From Crossaster papposus (taxonomy: Eukaryota; Echinodermata; Asteroidea; Velatida; Solasteridae): 64,000 bases of DNA. Made by a program: the position numbers and the translations under genes. Where the stretch lies: contig JBAIAA010000025.1 of NCBI GenBank assembly GCA_037893245.1, forward strand, positions 1,488,001 through 1,552,000. Reading direction: 5' to 3'. Every line of letters starts with the position of its first letter. Position 1 is the stretch's first letter. Below, in pieces: positions 1 to 9,119 of this stretch. The notes below the pieces were generated by a model, which saw only the letters and a list, made by a program, of their open reading frames with translations, ran no database searches and was not told where the DNA came from.

Positions 1-342
1 TTGTGTTGATATAGTGGACGACAGTCAACTGGATGGAGATGGACACTAGCAGGGCAGTCAAGCTTAGCCACTGATTGTGCATAGGCACACTGCGTGAAGC
101 AGTCCACCGTATTGAAGCCATAAGCGTCGCACAACGAGACAATTTTCCAGTCAAAATCACTGCAAACCAGGTCCAGGAATCGAACCCGAAATTATCAGGA
201 AGAGGCACTGGACGTCAATTTCCCCTTAGTTAACCTAAGTATGCCCATAGCTGCTGGACAAAGAATATAGAGCAATATAAAGCAGAGAGACAGTGCTGCC
301 GAACTGGCGCTCTGTACATGAAAGTGTACTGAAGTCAGTTGT
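1..342. other. no recognisable gene
   Basis: No open frame here resembles a known family. If the BEL/Pao remnant that follows were complete, the fingers and palm of its reverse transcriptase would lie here, but no such motifs are visible. That part is deleted, replaced, or decayed beyond recognition. Confidence 0.5.
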
Positions 343-978
343 TTGAAGTCAGTTGCCAGTAGTGACGAAGCCATCAGACTCGTCAACCAGTTGTGTAGTA
401 TGTTAATTGGTACTTGGAGGCTCCGGAAGTGGACTAACTGTCGTGAAGTCTTGCAAGCAATTCCAGAGTCTGAGAGAGCAAAGACGGTTCCTTTCTTAGA
501 TTTGGACAGGGATCTCTTGCCTACTGAACGAGCCTTGGGTGTTCTTTGGGACATAGAGTGTGACATCTTCACATTTGATGTTCATGTGAGCAGTAAGCCG
601 ATGACACGCCGAGGACTGCTAAGTATAGTCAGCTCCGTGTATGATCCATTGGGTTATGCCAGTCCTTTCATACTTACCGCCAAGATGCTATTTCAGGAGC
701 TTTGTAGAAGAAAGGTTGGTTGGGATGACTCCATACCCGATGAGATAGCTAGGCAGTGGGAAAGATGGTTGGCAGACTTACCTCAGCTGAAGAGTCTATC
801 AGTACCCCGTTGCATCAAACCGCAAGGGTTTGGTTCCAGCGCTACAGTTCAGTTACATCATTTTTGTGATGCTTCAGAAAGAGGATATGGAGCGGTGACT
901 TACCTCCGACTACAGGATACTGACAAAAGAGTAAGCTCTTGTCTTCTTATGGCCAAGGCAAAGTTATCACCTCTATAG
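343..978 (+). pseudogene. BEL/Pao pol fragment: RT C-terminus, Pao A17-type region, start of RNase H
   Basis: A 211-residue open frame with hallmark Pao stretches: ERALGVLWDIE around residue 65, TRRGLLSIVSSVYDPLGYAS around 88-107, a tryptophan-rich linker, and HHFCDASERGYGAVTYLR around 172-189, which holds the first RNase H aspartate (CDAS). The frame enters without a natural start and stops at 978 just after AKAKLSPL, where the RNase H domain should continue. The RT catalytic YVDD-type motif would lie upstream and is absent. This was part of a reverse transcriptase/RNase H polyprotein that copies element RNA in cytoplasmic particles; now it is a fragment. Confidence 0.85.
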
Positions 979-1793
979 AAAACCACCACCCCACGTCTGA
1001 AACTTGCTGCTGGTGTTCTTTCCGTCAAGCTATATGCAATGGTACGAAGAGAGCTGTTGTTGCCACTGCAAGAGAGTATATTCTGGAGCGACAGTATGAT
1101 TCGTACTCCACTACCTTAGGAATGAGGACAAACGCTACCAGACCTTTGTGGCAAATCGTATTTCTAGGATACTGGAACACTCCAGGGCATCACAATGGAG
1201 ATAAGTTGACACCATGTCTAACCCGGCAGATGACGTCTCAAGAGGTTTAACAGCGCAGGGGTTAATTCGAAGTGAGCGTTGGGTACATGGCCCACAATTC
1301 TTGTTCTGTGAAGATTCTCACTGGCCACAACAACCAGATTTTAATACACATGTGTCACCAGTTGTTCTGGAGGTGAAAAGGGACCCCGTCATCTATAGTA
1401 CCTGCACATCCAAAGATGAGCCAGACGCTTTAAGTAAGCTCTTTGGTCATTTTTCCTCGTGGTATCGATTGCGTAAAGCGGGTTGCATGGATACTAAGAG
1501 CAAAGGCAATTCTCCTTCATCGGGTTGGAAAAGGAAATTCAGTTTCAGAGCCAACTGAGCCACTCACGGTAGACGAGGTATCTTTTGCAGAGAAAGCCAT
1601 TGTACGTTATGTCCAGCAGATCAGTTTTGATAATGTCACACTGAAGTCGCATTCCTTTAGGAAGTTGTCACCTTTTGTGTCAGATGAGGGCATCATACAA
1701 GTTGGAGGAAGACTAGGCAATGCCGATCTTGTTGATGATGTCAAACATCCCTGGATTTTACATTTTACAAGCAGCATCCTGTTGTTACACTAA
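963..1793 (+). pseudogene. BEL/Pao pol fragment: RNase H end and integrase N-terminal region, frameshifted
   Basis: Pol homology continues here but hops between frames. Recognisable pieces are SNPADDVSRGL (about 1217-1250, the conserved end of the Pao RNase H region), then a linker, then PFVSDEGIIQVGGRLGNADL with VKHPWIL (about 1670-1755), the usual block before the integrase zinc-binding region. At least three frame changes and one stop lie between these pieces, so it cannot be translated as one protein. Identification rests on the order of these motifs and on the flanking pol segments. Confidence 0.75.
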
Positions 1794-1795
1794 TT

Positions 1796-2722
1796 GTGAG
1801 GCATTCCCATGAAGCAATCTGGAACAGAGCGTACTCTTGCAGAAGTCCGGCAACGGTTCTGGGTCATAAAGGGTCGTTCAGCTGTCAAACAAGTGAGTGC
1901 ATTCCATGCAGAAAGAGAAAAGCACATACCTTGACTCAACGTATGTCTGACCTACCCGCAGATCGCGTGATATCTGGGCTTGCACCATTCAGCATGGTAG
2001 GAGTTGACATTTTTGGCCCATTTAAGGTAAAGCGTGCCAGAAGCCAAGTGAAGCGGTATGGCTGTTTATTTACATGTCTCTCTATGCGAGCAATCCATCT
2101 TGAGGTCTGTCACTCGTTGGACACCGATTCTTTCATCAATGCACTACAGCGTTTTATAAGTCGCCGTGGTAGTCCTATTGAAGTGAGGTCTGATAACGGT
2201 ACCAACTTTGTTAGAGGGAACCGTCAGTTGTGTCAAGCGATCCAGGAATGGAATCAGGACAACATTCACGACTATCTACTTCAAAGAGAGATACGCTGGG
2301 TTTTTAATCCACCTGCAGCATCACACTTTAGTGGCGTTTGGGAGCGCCAAATTCAAACAGTTCGTTCTGTGTTGAGTGCTCTACTCGGTCAACAAGCACT
2401 TACTGATGAAGGACTGTTGACACTGTTGTGTATTGTTGAGGCCATTGTAAATGGGAGACCAATCACTCGACTCTCTGATGACCAACGGGATCCTGCTCCT
2501 TTAACACCAAATCACCTGCTGCTCCTCCGTGCCGGACCCCAGCTGCCTCCTGGACAGTTTGTAGAGCAGGATGTCTATAGACGAAGATGGCGTCAAGTAC
2601 AATATTTTGCTGACGTCTTCTATAAACGATGGCTCATAGCAGAGAATATCTTCCATCATTGCAAGCACGCCAGAAATGGATCAATCCGAAGCGCAATGTC
2701 TGTGTCGGAAATCTTGTGCTGA
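1796..2722 (+). pseudogene. BEL/Pao integrase (zinc region, DDE core, start of DUF5641-like tail)
   Basis: A 308-residue open frame. The CIPCRKRK zinc-ligand pair sits at residues 35-42. The DDE core shows VGVDIFGPF (Asp71), RSDNGTNF (Asp133) and SGVWERQ (Glu183), the three catalytic metal-binding residues of retroviral-type integrases. A C-terminal block (LTPNHLLLLRAG around 238-249, then VYRRRWRQVQYFADVFYKRW) belongs to the DUF5641-type tail typical of BEL/Pao. About 80 bases near 1815-1895 read better in another frame, indicating two compensating indels in the zinc region. The frame ends early at 2722. The catalytic triad is intact, but upstream frameshifts make function unlikely. Confidence 0.88.
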
Positions 2723-2880
2723 TTAGGAACGAGAACACTCCCTGATACCAGTGGCCCTTGGGACTTGTGGTTATACCTACCCAGGCAAAGACGGAAAGGT
2801 GAGATCTGTGCGCGTGAAAACACAGGCCGGAGTGTATCTACGTCCCATCGCCAAGCTTTGTCTCCTGGAGGGAGATATGG
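2690..2880 (+). pseudogene. BEL/Pao DUF5641-like C-terminal tail, out of frame with the integrase
   Basis: In a frame different from the integrase, the bases encode NVCVGNLVLIRNENTP, a stop, then a stretch ending in VRSVRVKTQAGVYLRPIAKL. This matches the end of BEL/Pao polyproteins, where the tail follows the integrase directly. The frame shift and internal stop show decay. Confidence 0.7.
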
Positions 2881-3170
2881 AGGTCCAAGAGAACGACACT
2901 TATTGATCTACCGGGTAGGACTGAGCGTTCTTACAGATGTGTTCATTGCGCTGGACAAGAACAGTGTGAGCAATTTGCTATTAACCAATAGTTTGACGAG
3001 TTTTATTTGACTGTAAAATTTAGGTACGCAGTTTGCGAACAATGATTAGGATTATAATTGGCAATGTAATTGTATAATTAATTTGATATAATTGGTGTTG
3101 GGCTTTTGTAATCTTGAATGACACTTTAGATTAAAATTCTGTCTTTGTTTAGATAATGTCTTGACAAGAG

Positions 3171-3186
3171 CATATAGGGGCCGAAA
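3171..3186 (+). other. probable polypurine tract of the plus-strand BEL/Pao element
   Basis: A purine-rich run (AGGGGCCGAAA, with two pyrimidines) lies about 300 bp after the end of pol and immediately before TGTTACAG. This is the usual place for the plus-strand primer of an LTR element. Confidence 0.5.
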
Positions 3187-3480
3187 TGTTACAGACAGAA
3201 TGTCATTGTGGGAAATGTAATTTGATTTTTTTTCTCCATGTTCACGACTTCATAAACGAATGAATACATGCGTGTTGGTTCACGTACGAGTTCTTGAGCG
3301 ATAAAGAATGCCCTTACTGCACGACTAACTCGACTGTGCGCGTGCGTCTTGGTGAGTAGCGTTTGGAATGCAACCTACTCGTGAAAACGGAGAAATTCAC
3401 GGTGAACACGATAAAAACGACGCGATTGGAACGCAGCATTACCACTAAGTTGTTATAGCGCCCTCACTTGTTTGCTTTCT
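3187..3480 (+). repeat. probable 3' LTR of the BEL/Pao remnant (right edge uncertain)
   Basis: It starts with TG directly after the polypurine tract. No second LTR is in the window, so the end cannot be fixed. The stretch has no coding potential. The right boundary is a guess based on typical LTR lengths. Confidence 0.4.
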
Positions 3481-3758
3481 TGCTGAGGATCAGGAAACAG
3501 ACACCAACGGCATGCAACACACGGGTTGCATGTTGACCGCACAGACATAAACCTATACTAGACCGCCAGTCGTGTGCACAAAACCGTGATTTGCAAAGTA
3601 TGTTTATCTGTGGTTGACCGTGATGTTGACACTTTGTAGAATGAACGTCGCCAGCTTTAAGCCACGTTAGCGACGACGAAACAGCTCATTTATTAGTATT
3701 AGTACCATCCCGGCACAATTGCAGAATACCCCGCCACACTTCTATGCACTCCGTATCC

Positions 3759-3776
3759 GGATACGCGGATACGCGG
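3759..3776 (-). repeat. isolated copy of the minisatellite core motif
   Basis: GGATACGCGGATACGCGG is the exact reverse complement of 18 bases of the GTATCCGC triplet found in every monomer of the large minisatellite at 11650-27065. It lies 8 kb outside the array and in opposite orientation. Confidence 0.6.
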
Positions 3777-3793
3777 TCACGGTTTATTGCTCT

Positions 3794-3925
3794 CAATAAA
3801 CACCCGGCAAACCATATGCGGGCTTTTTCCAATATAAAGAGTCATAGGTCACAGGGCTTTTTCGAAATTATGGGTTTGTTGGGCGTGTGGTTCACACTTG
3901 ATCAATAAACACCCGGTCAACCAGG
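3794..3925. repeat. short direct repeat pair (CAATAAACACCCGG)
   Basis: CAATAAACACCCGG followed by a near-copy of the next bases occurs at 3794 and again at 3903. No gene is visible in the surrounding 3480-4000. Confidence 0.5.
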
Positions 3926-4007
3926 TGCATGCTATGGATAAGGGTTTTGTCAAAAGTGTCCAAGAATAAGCCAGTTCGATATTCCCGCTGCGCGTGAAGA
4001 GCGATTG

Positions 4008-4740
4008 GTTTGGAGATAAACAGGTCTTAAAAAACAACAATAAATAATCACAGTGACAACGTTCTTGTAGGTAAACCTGTCTTGCGCTTATGTGTATTCT
4101 GTTAGGTCAAACAACAATCTGTACATGCCTCCATTCACATAGTTAAGTATATAGAAAAACAATTACGATCACGATAAAACAATGCTTTTCAACAATTAAT
4201 TTAAAACTCTAACCAAGACACTTTTAATATTATTCAAACAATTAAACTAATACTATCTGAACATGCCTCCATTCAGATAATTAGGTATATAAGAAAAACA
4301 ATTACGATTAAGAAAAAACAATGATTTTCAACAATTAATTTAAAACTCTAATCAAGACACTTTTAAGATTATTCAAACAATTAAACTAATACTATCTCAA
4401 CATGCCTCCATTCACATAGTTCAGTATGTAAGCAAAACAATTACGATCACGATAAAACAATGCTTTTCAACAATTAATTTAAAACTCTAACCGAGACACT
4501 TTTAATATTATTCAGTCGTCTGTATAATGGGTTTGGAGATAAACAGGTCGCAAACAACAACAACAAATAATCACATTACAAACTTTCTTGTAGGTAAACC
4601 TGTCTTGCGCGTGTGTATTCTGTTAGGTCAAACAATAAAACTAATACTATTTGAACATGCCTCCATTCACATAGTTAAGTATAGAAGAAAAAAATACGAT
4701 CACGATAACAAAACAATGCTTTTCAACAATTAATTTGCGA
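4008..4740. repeat. two-block tandem repeat, A-B-B-B-A-B
   Basis: Block B (about 139 bp) starts with ACATGCCTCCATTCA at 4122, 4261, 4400 and 4655 and contains CAATGCTTTTCAACAATTAA or a close variant. Block A (about 105 bp) starts with GGTTTGGAGATAAACAGGTC at 4008 and 4529 and precedes the B copies. The order is A, three Bs, A, B, a small higher-order arrangement. Copies have diverged by a few percent to about ten percent. The open frames here are AT-rich artefacts. Confidence 0.85.
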
Positions 4741-4759
4741 AAATCGAGATATTACATGT

Positions 4760-5480
4760 ATATACTCCGTTTGATTTGCTTTTATTTTACTTTACAAATC
4801 ACTTTCTTTAGTAATGCGTGTGTTTTTAGACGTATATGGCTCAGCGGTATTGGTGCTTAACGTTTTTTTCTTAACTATAAAAGGGCTTGCCCCAAATAAT
4901 TACATATGACAACATTGTCTTTGGTCTGAATTATTTGGGGTTAAACGGTTCAAAGAGAATAATAAAATAATATGTGAATTACAATTGCGCAAAGTTCATT
5001 ATTGAATTTAAAATATTAAATTAAGTATACCTCCCACTTTCTCCCACCTGAGCTTGGCATTGATACTTATACACACAAAGATTTTGATGAGCAATAGACG
5101 CACAAATTGCGAGTAAAGTTGACTTCAAAATGACACGCTGTGAAATGCGTAACTGCGACTTGTACTCATTTCAAGAGTAAACAATGGGAGTTCAGAATGA
5201 CCCACCATGTGAGCAAAATGTAAAAATATGCACTAAAATTGAACTTACTCATTTGACTCCAGAACGACACACCAACGAGTAATAATTGGATTTTACACAC
5301 TAAAAGGGGACACAGGATATGAGTCACTTGCACAATTACTCACTGACATTTGACACACCAGAATGACACACCATACGAGTAAATTTCAGTGTAACATTAC
5401 ACACACGTTGTGTGAATTTATTTTGTTATTCAACCCACAAAGTTCGTTATTTAGCACAACATTAATGCATCTACTGTGTA
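4760..5480. repeat. AT-rich DNA with degenerate GACACACCA-CGAGTAA repeats, no gene
   Basis: From about 5090 to 5390 a diverged unit recurs, built on (A/T)GACACACCA, CGAGTAA and ACTCA words (for example near 5267 and 5362). Spacing is irregular. No coding or RNA gene is recognised in the stretch. Confidence 0.45.
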
Positions 5481-5485
5481 AAACA

Positions 5486-5910
5486 GGACCAATAATTACT
5501 CACTTAATGAGTTTATACTATGCAATAAGGCGAGTTCTTTTACATTATAAGCAAGTCATGGAACGCAATATTTAAACAGCTGCCGGGTCGACTGCACCAA
5601 GAAATACTCACTAAATAAGTTTATACTATGCAATAAGGTGAGTTCTTTTACATTATAAGCAAGTCATTCCACGAAATATTTAAACAGTTGCTGGGTCGAC
5701 TGCACCAATAAATACTCACTTAATGAATTTACACTATGCAACAAGGTGAGTTCTTTGACATTATAAACAAGTCATTCAATATTATTTAAACAGCTGCTGG
5801 GTCGACTGCACCAATAATTACTCACTAAATGAGTTTACAGTATGCAATAGGGTGAGTTTGTTTACATTATAAGCAAGTCATTCAAAACAATATTTAAACA
5901 ATTATATACT
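5486..5910. repeat. tandem repeat, about 107-bp unit, four copies
   Basis: The anchor GTCGACTGCACC lies at 5587, 5695 and 5801, giving periods of 108 and 106 bp. Each copy also has TTACATTATAAGCAAGTCAT (or a close variant) and a TACTCAC...ATGAGTTTA segment. The first and last copies are partial at the edges. Confidence 0.85.
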
Positions 5911-6068
5911 AACTAACATTTTCTTGTCATAATATCAAATCTCAGCCTAACAATTGACAACAGAAGTAATGTTTCCTATATTTCTTAATTTGCAGAAACA
6001 GGAAACAAAAAGTTATACATGTACATGTATAGGCACTACTTACTCAACAAATTTGCTACGGGCCTTAC

Positions 6069-6318
6069 TTGTTTTGAAGGCTTTTCCCCTTTCGTGTGTG
6101 ATGTTCAGAGTACAGGTCTCAATGAAAGTCAGCGTATTTCTGATATGCTGTGGGTATATCGAAAACAAAGTAGCATGCCATGAGGCAGACAATAGCCTCC
6201 AAGACCCTAATGACCTCAAAAAGCTTCGACTTCTCTGCGGGATCCCAAATGTCGCTTGCTTGGAGAGTATGTCTCCCTCGATGTGGGTGTTGTGTGGCTC
6301 CACCTTGGATGATGCTTC
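6069..6318 (-). CDS. weak candidate internal exon of an unrecognised gene
   Basis: On the minus strand, 250 bp are open in one frame and bounded by good splice-like signals: a T-rich tract ending in TTTTATAG just before 6318, and CAA followed by GTAAGG at 6069/6068. The translation (it contains HIEGDILSKQATFGIPQRS) matches no family I recognise. A plus-strand frame (5954-6346) is open over the same bases, so openness alone means little. It could equally be chance or an old transposon piece. Confidence 0.2.
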
Positions 6319-6339
6319 CTATAAAATAATTGCAATAAA

Positions 6340-7280
6340 AAAGTAATTTATTAATTGTATATTTTCAACTTTAGTACTAGTACTATAGTCTGACCCATCA
6401 CGGCAACGCGAACGTTAATTTAAACCGAGGGAGGCCAGTAATAATACCAGTAGCATACGATACGATAGGCTCGGTCTCATGTTAGGCCTAACGTTACATG
6501 CTGAACAAAACATTACATACAGTAGGCCTAGGCTCAGGCTTAGGCTACATATACGTAGCTGCAAGGGTGGCACAACTATTACAACACATTCGCCTCGTTC
6601 GTCACATTCGCTCGTCATGCTCGTTGTTTATTACTGGGGCCCACTTGAAAAAGGAACCAGCCCATTGCACAAACGTAGTACGACAAACGTGTGTACATCA
6701 GGCCTATGCTAATAGACTGGAGAGAGGTAACCGATGCGGCACATTATGCTTACCTTATTTTCCTCACACGGGCCGGCTAGCTGTGCAGCAAAGAAGCTCG
6801 TGCTGGGGCAACGAGGGCAATACAGGATATGCGCGGATCCCGCTCAGACTAGACGGAGCATATTATACTGAGACTTTTTTTCAAGGCGCACAAAGTGTCA
6901 CAACATACGGCCAATGGGTTTACCTTGTGAATGTTAGGGTTTGGCAGTCAAACGACTACTGTGATCCTGACACGGAGCCGGCGCGCGGGTTACCATGGTA
7001 GTTTTGGCATCGATACAAATACTGCTGCTTTATCATTGGTCAACAGTTTGATGGCGTACGTTTATCAAAACTATGTGCGTATACAATGCGTCAAATGACG
7101 CATCTTACGAGTATACAATTAATCGTCAGTGAGTAATCTAGTTTGTACATGAAATACCGTTGACTTCAACTTGATATTGCAATAAATATAAAATATGATA
7201 AATATAAGCAAACAGCGATTTATACAGTTTCTACATCAAACAACAGCTCTTTGTACGATAATTAACCGTCAAAAATAAAT
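6340..7280. other. no recognisable gene; locally GC-rich
   Basis: A 167-residue open frame (6498-7001, plus) and several shorter ones exist, but none shows a known domain, repeat structure, signal peptide or convincing splice context. Bases 6720-7010 are richer in CpG than their surroundings (CCGGCGCGCGGG near 6980). TAGGCCTA words near 6484 and 6522 are dispersed genomic words. Confidence 0.4.
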
Positions 7281-7284
7281 GTTA

Positions 7285-7715
7285 GACTCTGTAAATGCAT
7301 ACAATTAATGGTTTACCCACGCTATAAGGCTTAATCGACTCATGCACAATGTCTAACATGTTACGACACACTCACGAGTAAAGAGCGCACATTTACAAGT
7401 CGTGTAACTCACCATCTGCGTTACCTGCCTTGACACAGCAATGTGAGAATTTATACACACCGCGACAAAATAAACTTACACATGGGTGTGTTTCATGACT
7501 CGTGTAATTAGTCGACTACAGTTTGACTCTGCAAATGCATTAAAATTATAGACGGTTTACCCACGCTACGCCTTAATTGACCCATAAACAATGACTAACA
7601 TGTTACAACACACTCATGAGTAAAAGAGCGCATACGCATTAACAAGTCGTGTAACTCACATGTCCGAGTTACCTGCTATTTGACACAACAATGTGGGAAT
7701 TAAAACACATTGCGT
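7285..7715. repeat. diverged direct repeat pair, about 240 bp apart
   Basis: Two copies of a segment of about 185 bp (about 7290-7475 and 7535-7712) share GGTTTACCCACGCTA, CTAACATGTTAC, ACAAGTCGTGTAACTCAC and GACACA(G/A)CAATGTG in the same order. They lie just downstream of the Merlin transposase gene on its strand and could be part of that element's non-coding sequence, but I could not link them to terminal inverted repeats. Confidence 0.65.
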
Positions 7716-7760
7716 AAGTAATAATGTCTTTTAATTAAGCACTTGATGTGTAAATAGTTG

Positions 7761-8936
7761 TCATGTCAAGTTGTAAATAGACGGCAATGCAGACTCTTGG
7801 ATAAAACGACACATCGTCAGTGCATCATTCAACCATTTACTCGGGTTTTTCAGAGTATTAGCAGAGTTTACGCACCCCGCCCCACAGACGATTTTTGTGT
7901 GTACTTTCTCTCTGAGGGGATTATAGACCTTGGCAACATCCTTTACGAACGTCATGAAAATGTCACTGTCCTTGTGGCGATATCTGTACAAAAATTCCGC
8001 TAGATAGGACGAATAGTGGTACTTCCGTCGGCCATGGCTTGGTAAATGGGATTTCATTTGCCGCCAGTGTCCCTCTATCTTGTTCGTGTGATCTCCTTTG
8101 TCGTTGACAAACTCTTTTGAGTGGTTTACAGTTTCATGCTTGTAGCCGTTCTTCTCCAGGTTTGTGTACGCTTTCCAGCAATCGGAAATTATGGTCGTGC
8201 CTGGGGCTATCCAGTCCTGTATGATTGGAAGCAAGGTTGCCTCATCCCGCCTATCCACAGCAACGATGAAGCATTCTCTTGAGTCTTCCGCGATGCCTCC
8301 AAACACCCATTGCCCTTCTACTTGGTGACCCCTATAGTACTTTCGTTTGCCGATTTTGCTCTCGTCAATTTGCACCCGTTTCCCTTTTCCTCCGATTTTC
8401 TTCTTGTCTCGTGCGTCCAGCAGCGCAACCTCGCAAGTTTCTCTGCAAAACATATCCCAATCTACAGCTGTGTGTGCGCCAAGTTGTAGCTGCCTACAGA
8501 TTTGATCCTGCTTGAGGTCGCACGCCCACCAGTACGTAAACTTCAAGGTTTCTTCTAATGACAGGTTGCTGCCAGAGAACCAACTACAACTTCTTATTGA
8601 TTTCTCGCACCGGTGTCTTTTACCGTTTATCTGTCTTCGGCACTCCCACTTTAAACCATCAGATCTGTCGCTGGCGTCCACAATGTTCATTGGCTCTTCA
8701 CAGTTCGGGCATGACAGTTCCTTAGCAATCAAGCCTATATCCTGGCACCATGATATAATGGAATCAGAACTCCACAAAACTTCGATGCACAATCTGTCAT
8801 AGGTCATGAACGCGGGACTATTGCAGTGCTTCCGTTGATAGGATGCGGCTGACTTCACGACTTGGCTACTTCGATTTTTGGTCTCGGAACAGCCATGCTG
8901 CACACCGACATTTCGCTTACGTACAAAACCGTTCAT
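7761..8936 (-). CDS. Merlin-type DDE transposase (ISXO2/IS1595-like), intact frame
   Basis: A 391-residue uninterrupted frame. A zinc-ribbon-like segment has CPNC at 76-79 and further cysteines at 99 and 110. The DDE-type catalytic domain follows: QIDESKIGKRKYYRGH (Asp191), TIISDCWKAY (Asp252) and HTNKIEGHWRQMK (Glu288), a spacing of 36 between the second Asp and the Glu. The HxN-IEG-W signature is characteristic of the ISXO2-like domain, which in animals marks the Merlin superfamily. These enzymes cut and paste their element in the nucleus, and Merlin insertions usually make 8-9 bp target duplications. The length is normal for the family, no stop or frameshift is seen and all catalytic residues are present, so the gene may be functional. 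Met44 is an alternative start. I did not find matching terminal inverted repeats, so a complete mobile element is not shown; a relic or a host-adopted copy remains possible. Confidence 0.9.
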   Translation of the reverse strand: MNGFVRKRNVGVQHGCSETKNRSSQVVKSAASYQRKHCNSPAFMTYDRLCIEVLWSSDSIISWCQDIGLIAKELSCPNCEEPMNIVDASDRSDGLKWECRRQINGKRHRCEKSIRSCSWFSGSNLSLEETLKFTYWWACDLKQDQICRQLQLGAHTAVDWDMFCRETCEVALLDARDKKKIGGKGKRVQIDESKIGKRKYYRGHQVEGQWVFGGIAEDSRECFIVAVDRRDEATLLPIIQDWIAPGTTIISDCWKAYTNLEKNGYKHETVNHSKEFVNDKGDHTNKIEGHWRQMKSHLPSHGRRKYHYSSYLAEFLYRYRHKDSDIFMTFVKDVAKVYNPLREKVHTKIVCGAGCVNSANTLKNPSKWLNDALTMCRFIQESALPSIYNLT

Positions 8937-9024
8937 TATGGCTTACTCGCCATCGATCTTACTCCGATCTTAATCATGTACTCTTGGCGGAGTCAGGGTT
9001 ATTATATCATTTCAGGCAAACTGT

Positions 9025-9048
9025 TACTGCGCAGTAAACTGCGCAGTA
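9025..9048. repeat. perfect 11-bp inverted repeat with 2-bp loop
   Basis: TACTGCGCAGT, AA, ACTGCGCAGTA: a perfect palindromic arm pair about 90 bp upstream of the transposase start on its strand. It could be a protein-binding palindrome, a remnant of a transposon end, or chance. Confidence 0.6.
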
Positions 9049-9119
9049 CCCATGTAATATCCGGTTTCAGTGGTTTTCGGATTTTCTTTTGGTTAAACTA
9101 ATACACTCCTGTGTTCACA

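Larger units (their letters stand above)
343..3480 (+). mobile_element. decayed BEL/Pao LTR retrotransposon, 3' part
   Basis: A plus-strand run of pol domains in BEL/Pao order: end of RT with the Pao peptidase-A17-type region, RNase H, integrase zinc region, DDE integrase core and DUF5641-like tail, then a polypurine tract (3171-3186) and a probable LTR starting with TGTTACAG at 3187. The 5' LTR, gag, protease and first half of RT are not in the window. Several frameshifts and stops break the frame (near 978, 1250, 1550, 1793, 1815-1895 and 2722), so it is dead. The right edge of the LTR was not found and 3480 is a guess. The element is in the opposite orientation to the tandem BEL/Pao array at 30849-64000, and its integrase sequence differs clearly, so it is a separate family. 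Confidence 0.85.

Noticed and set aside
195..572. 125-residue minus-strand frame at the left edge
   Set aside because: Its right part is antisense to the BEL/Pao pol remnant and it has no known domain.
6498..7001. 167-residue open frame as a host gene
   Set aside because: No recognisable domain, no conserved motif, overlapping open frames in other phases, no promoter or splice evidence.
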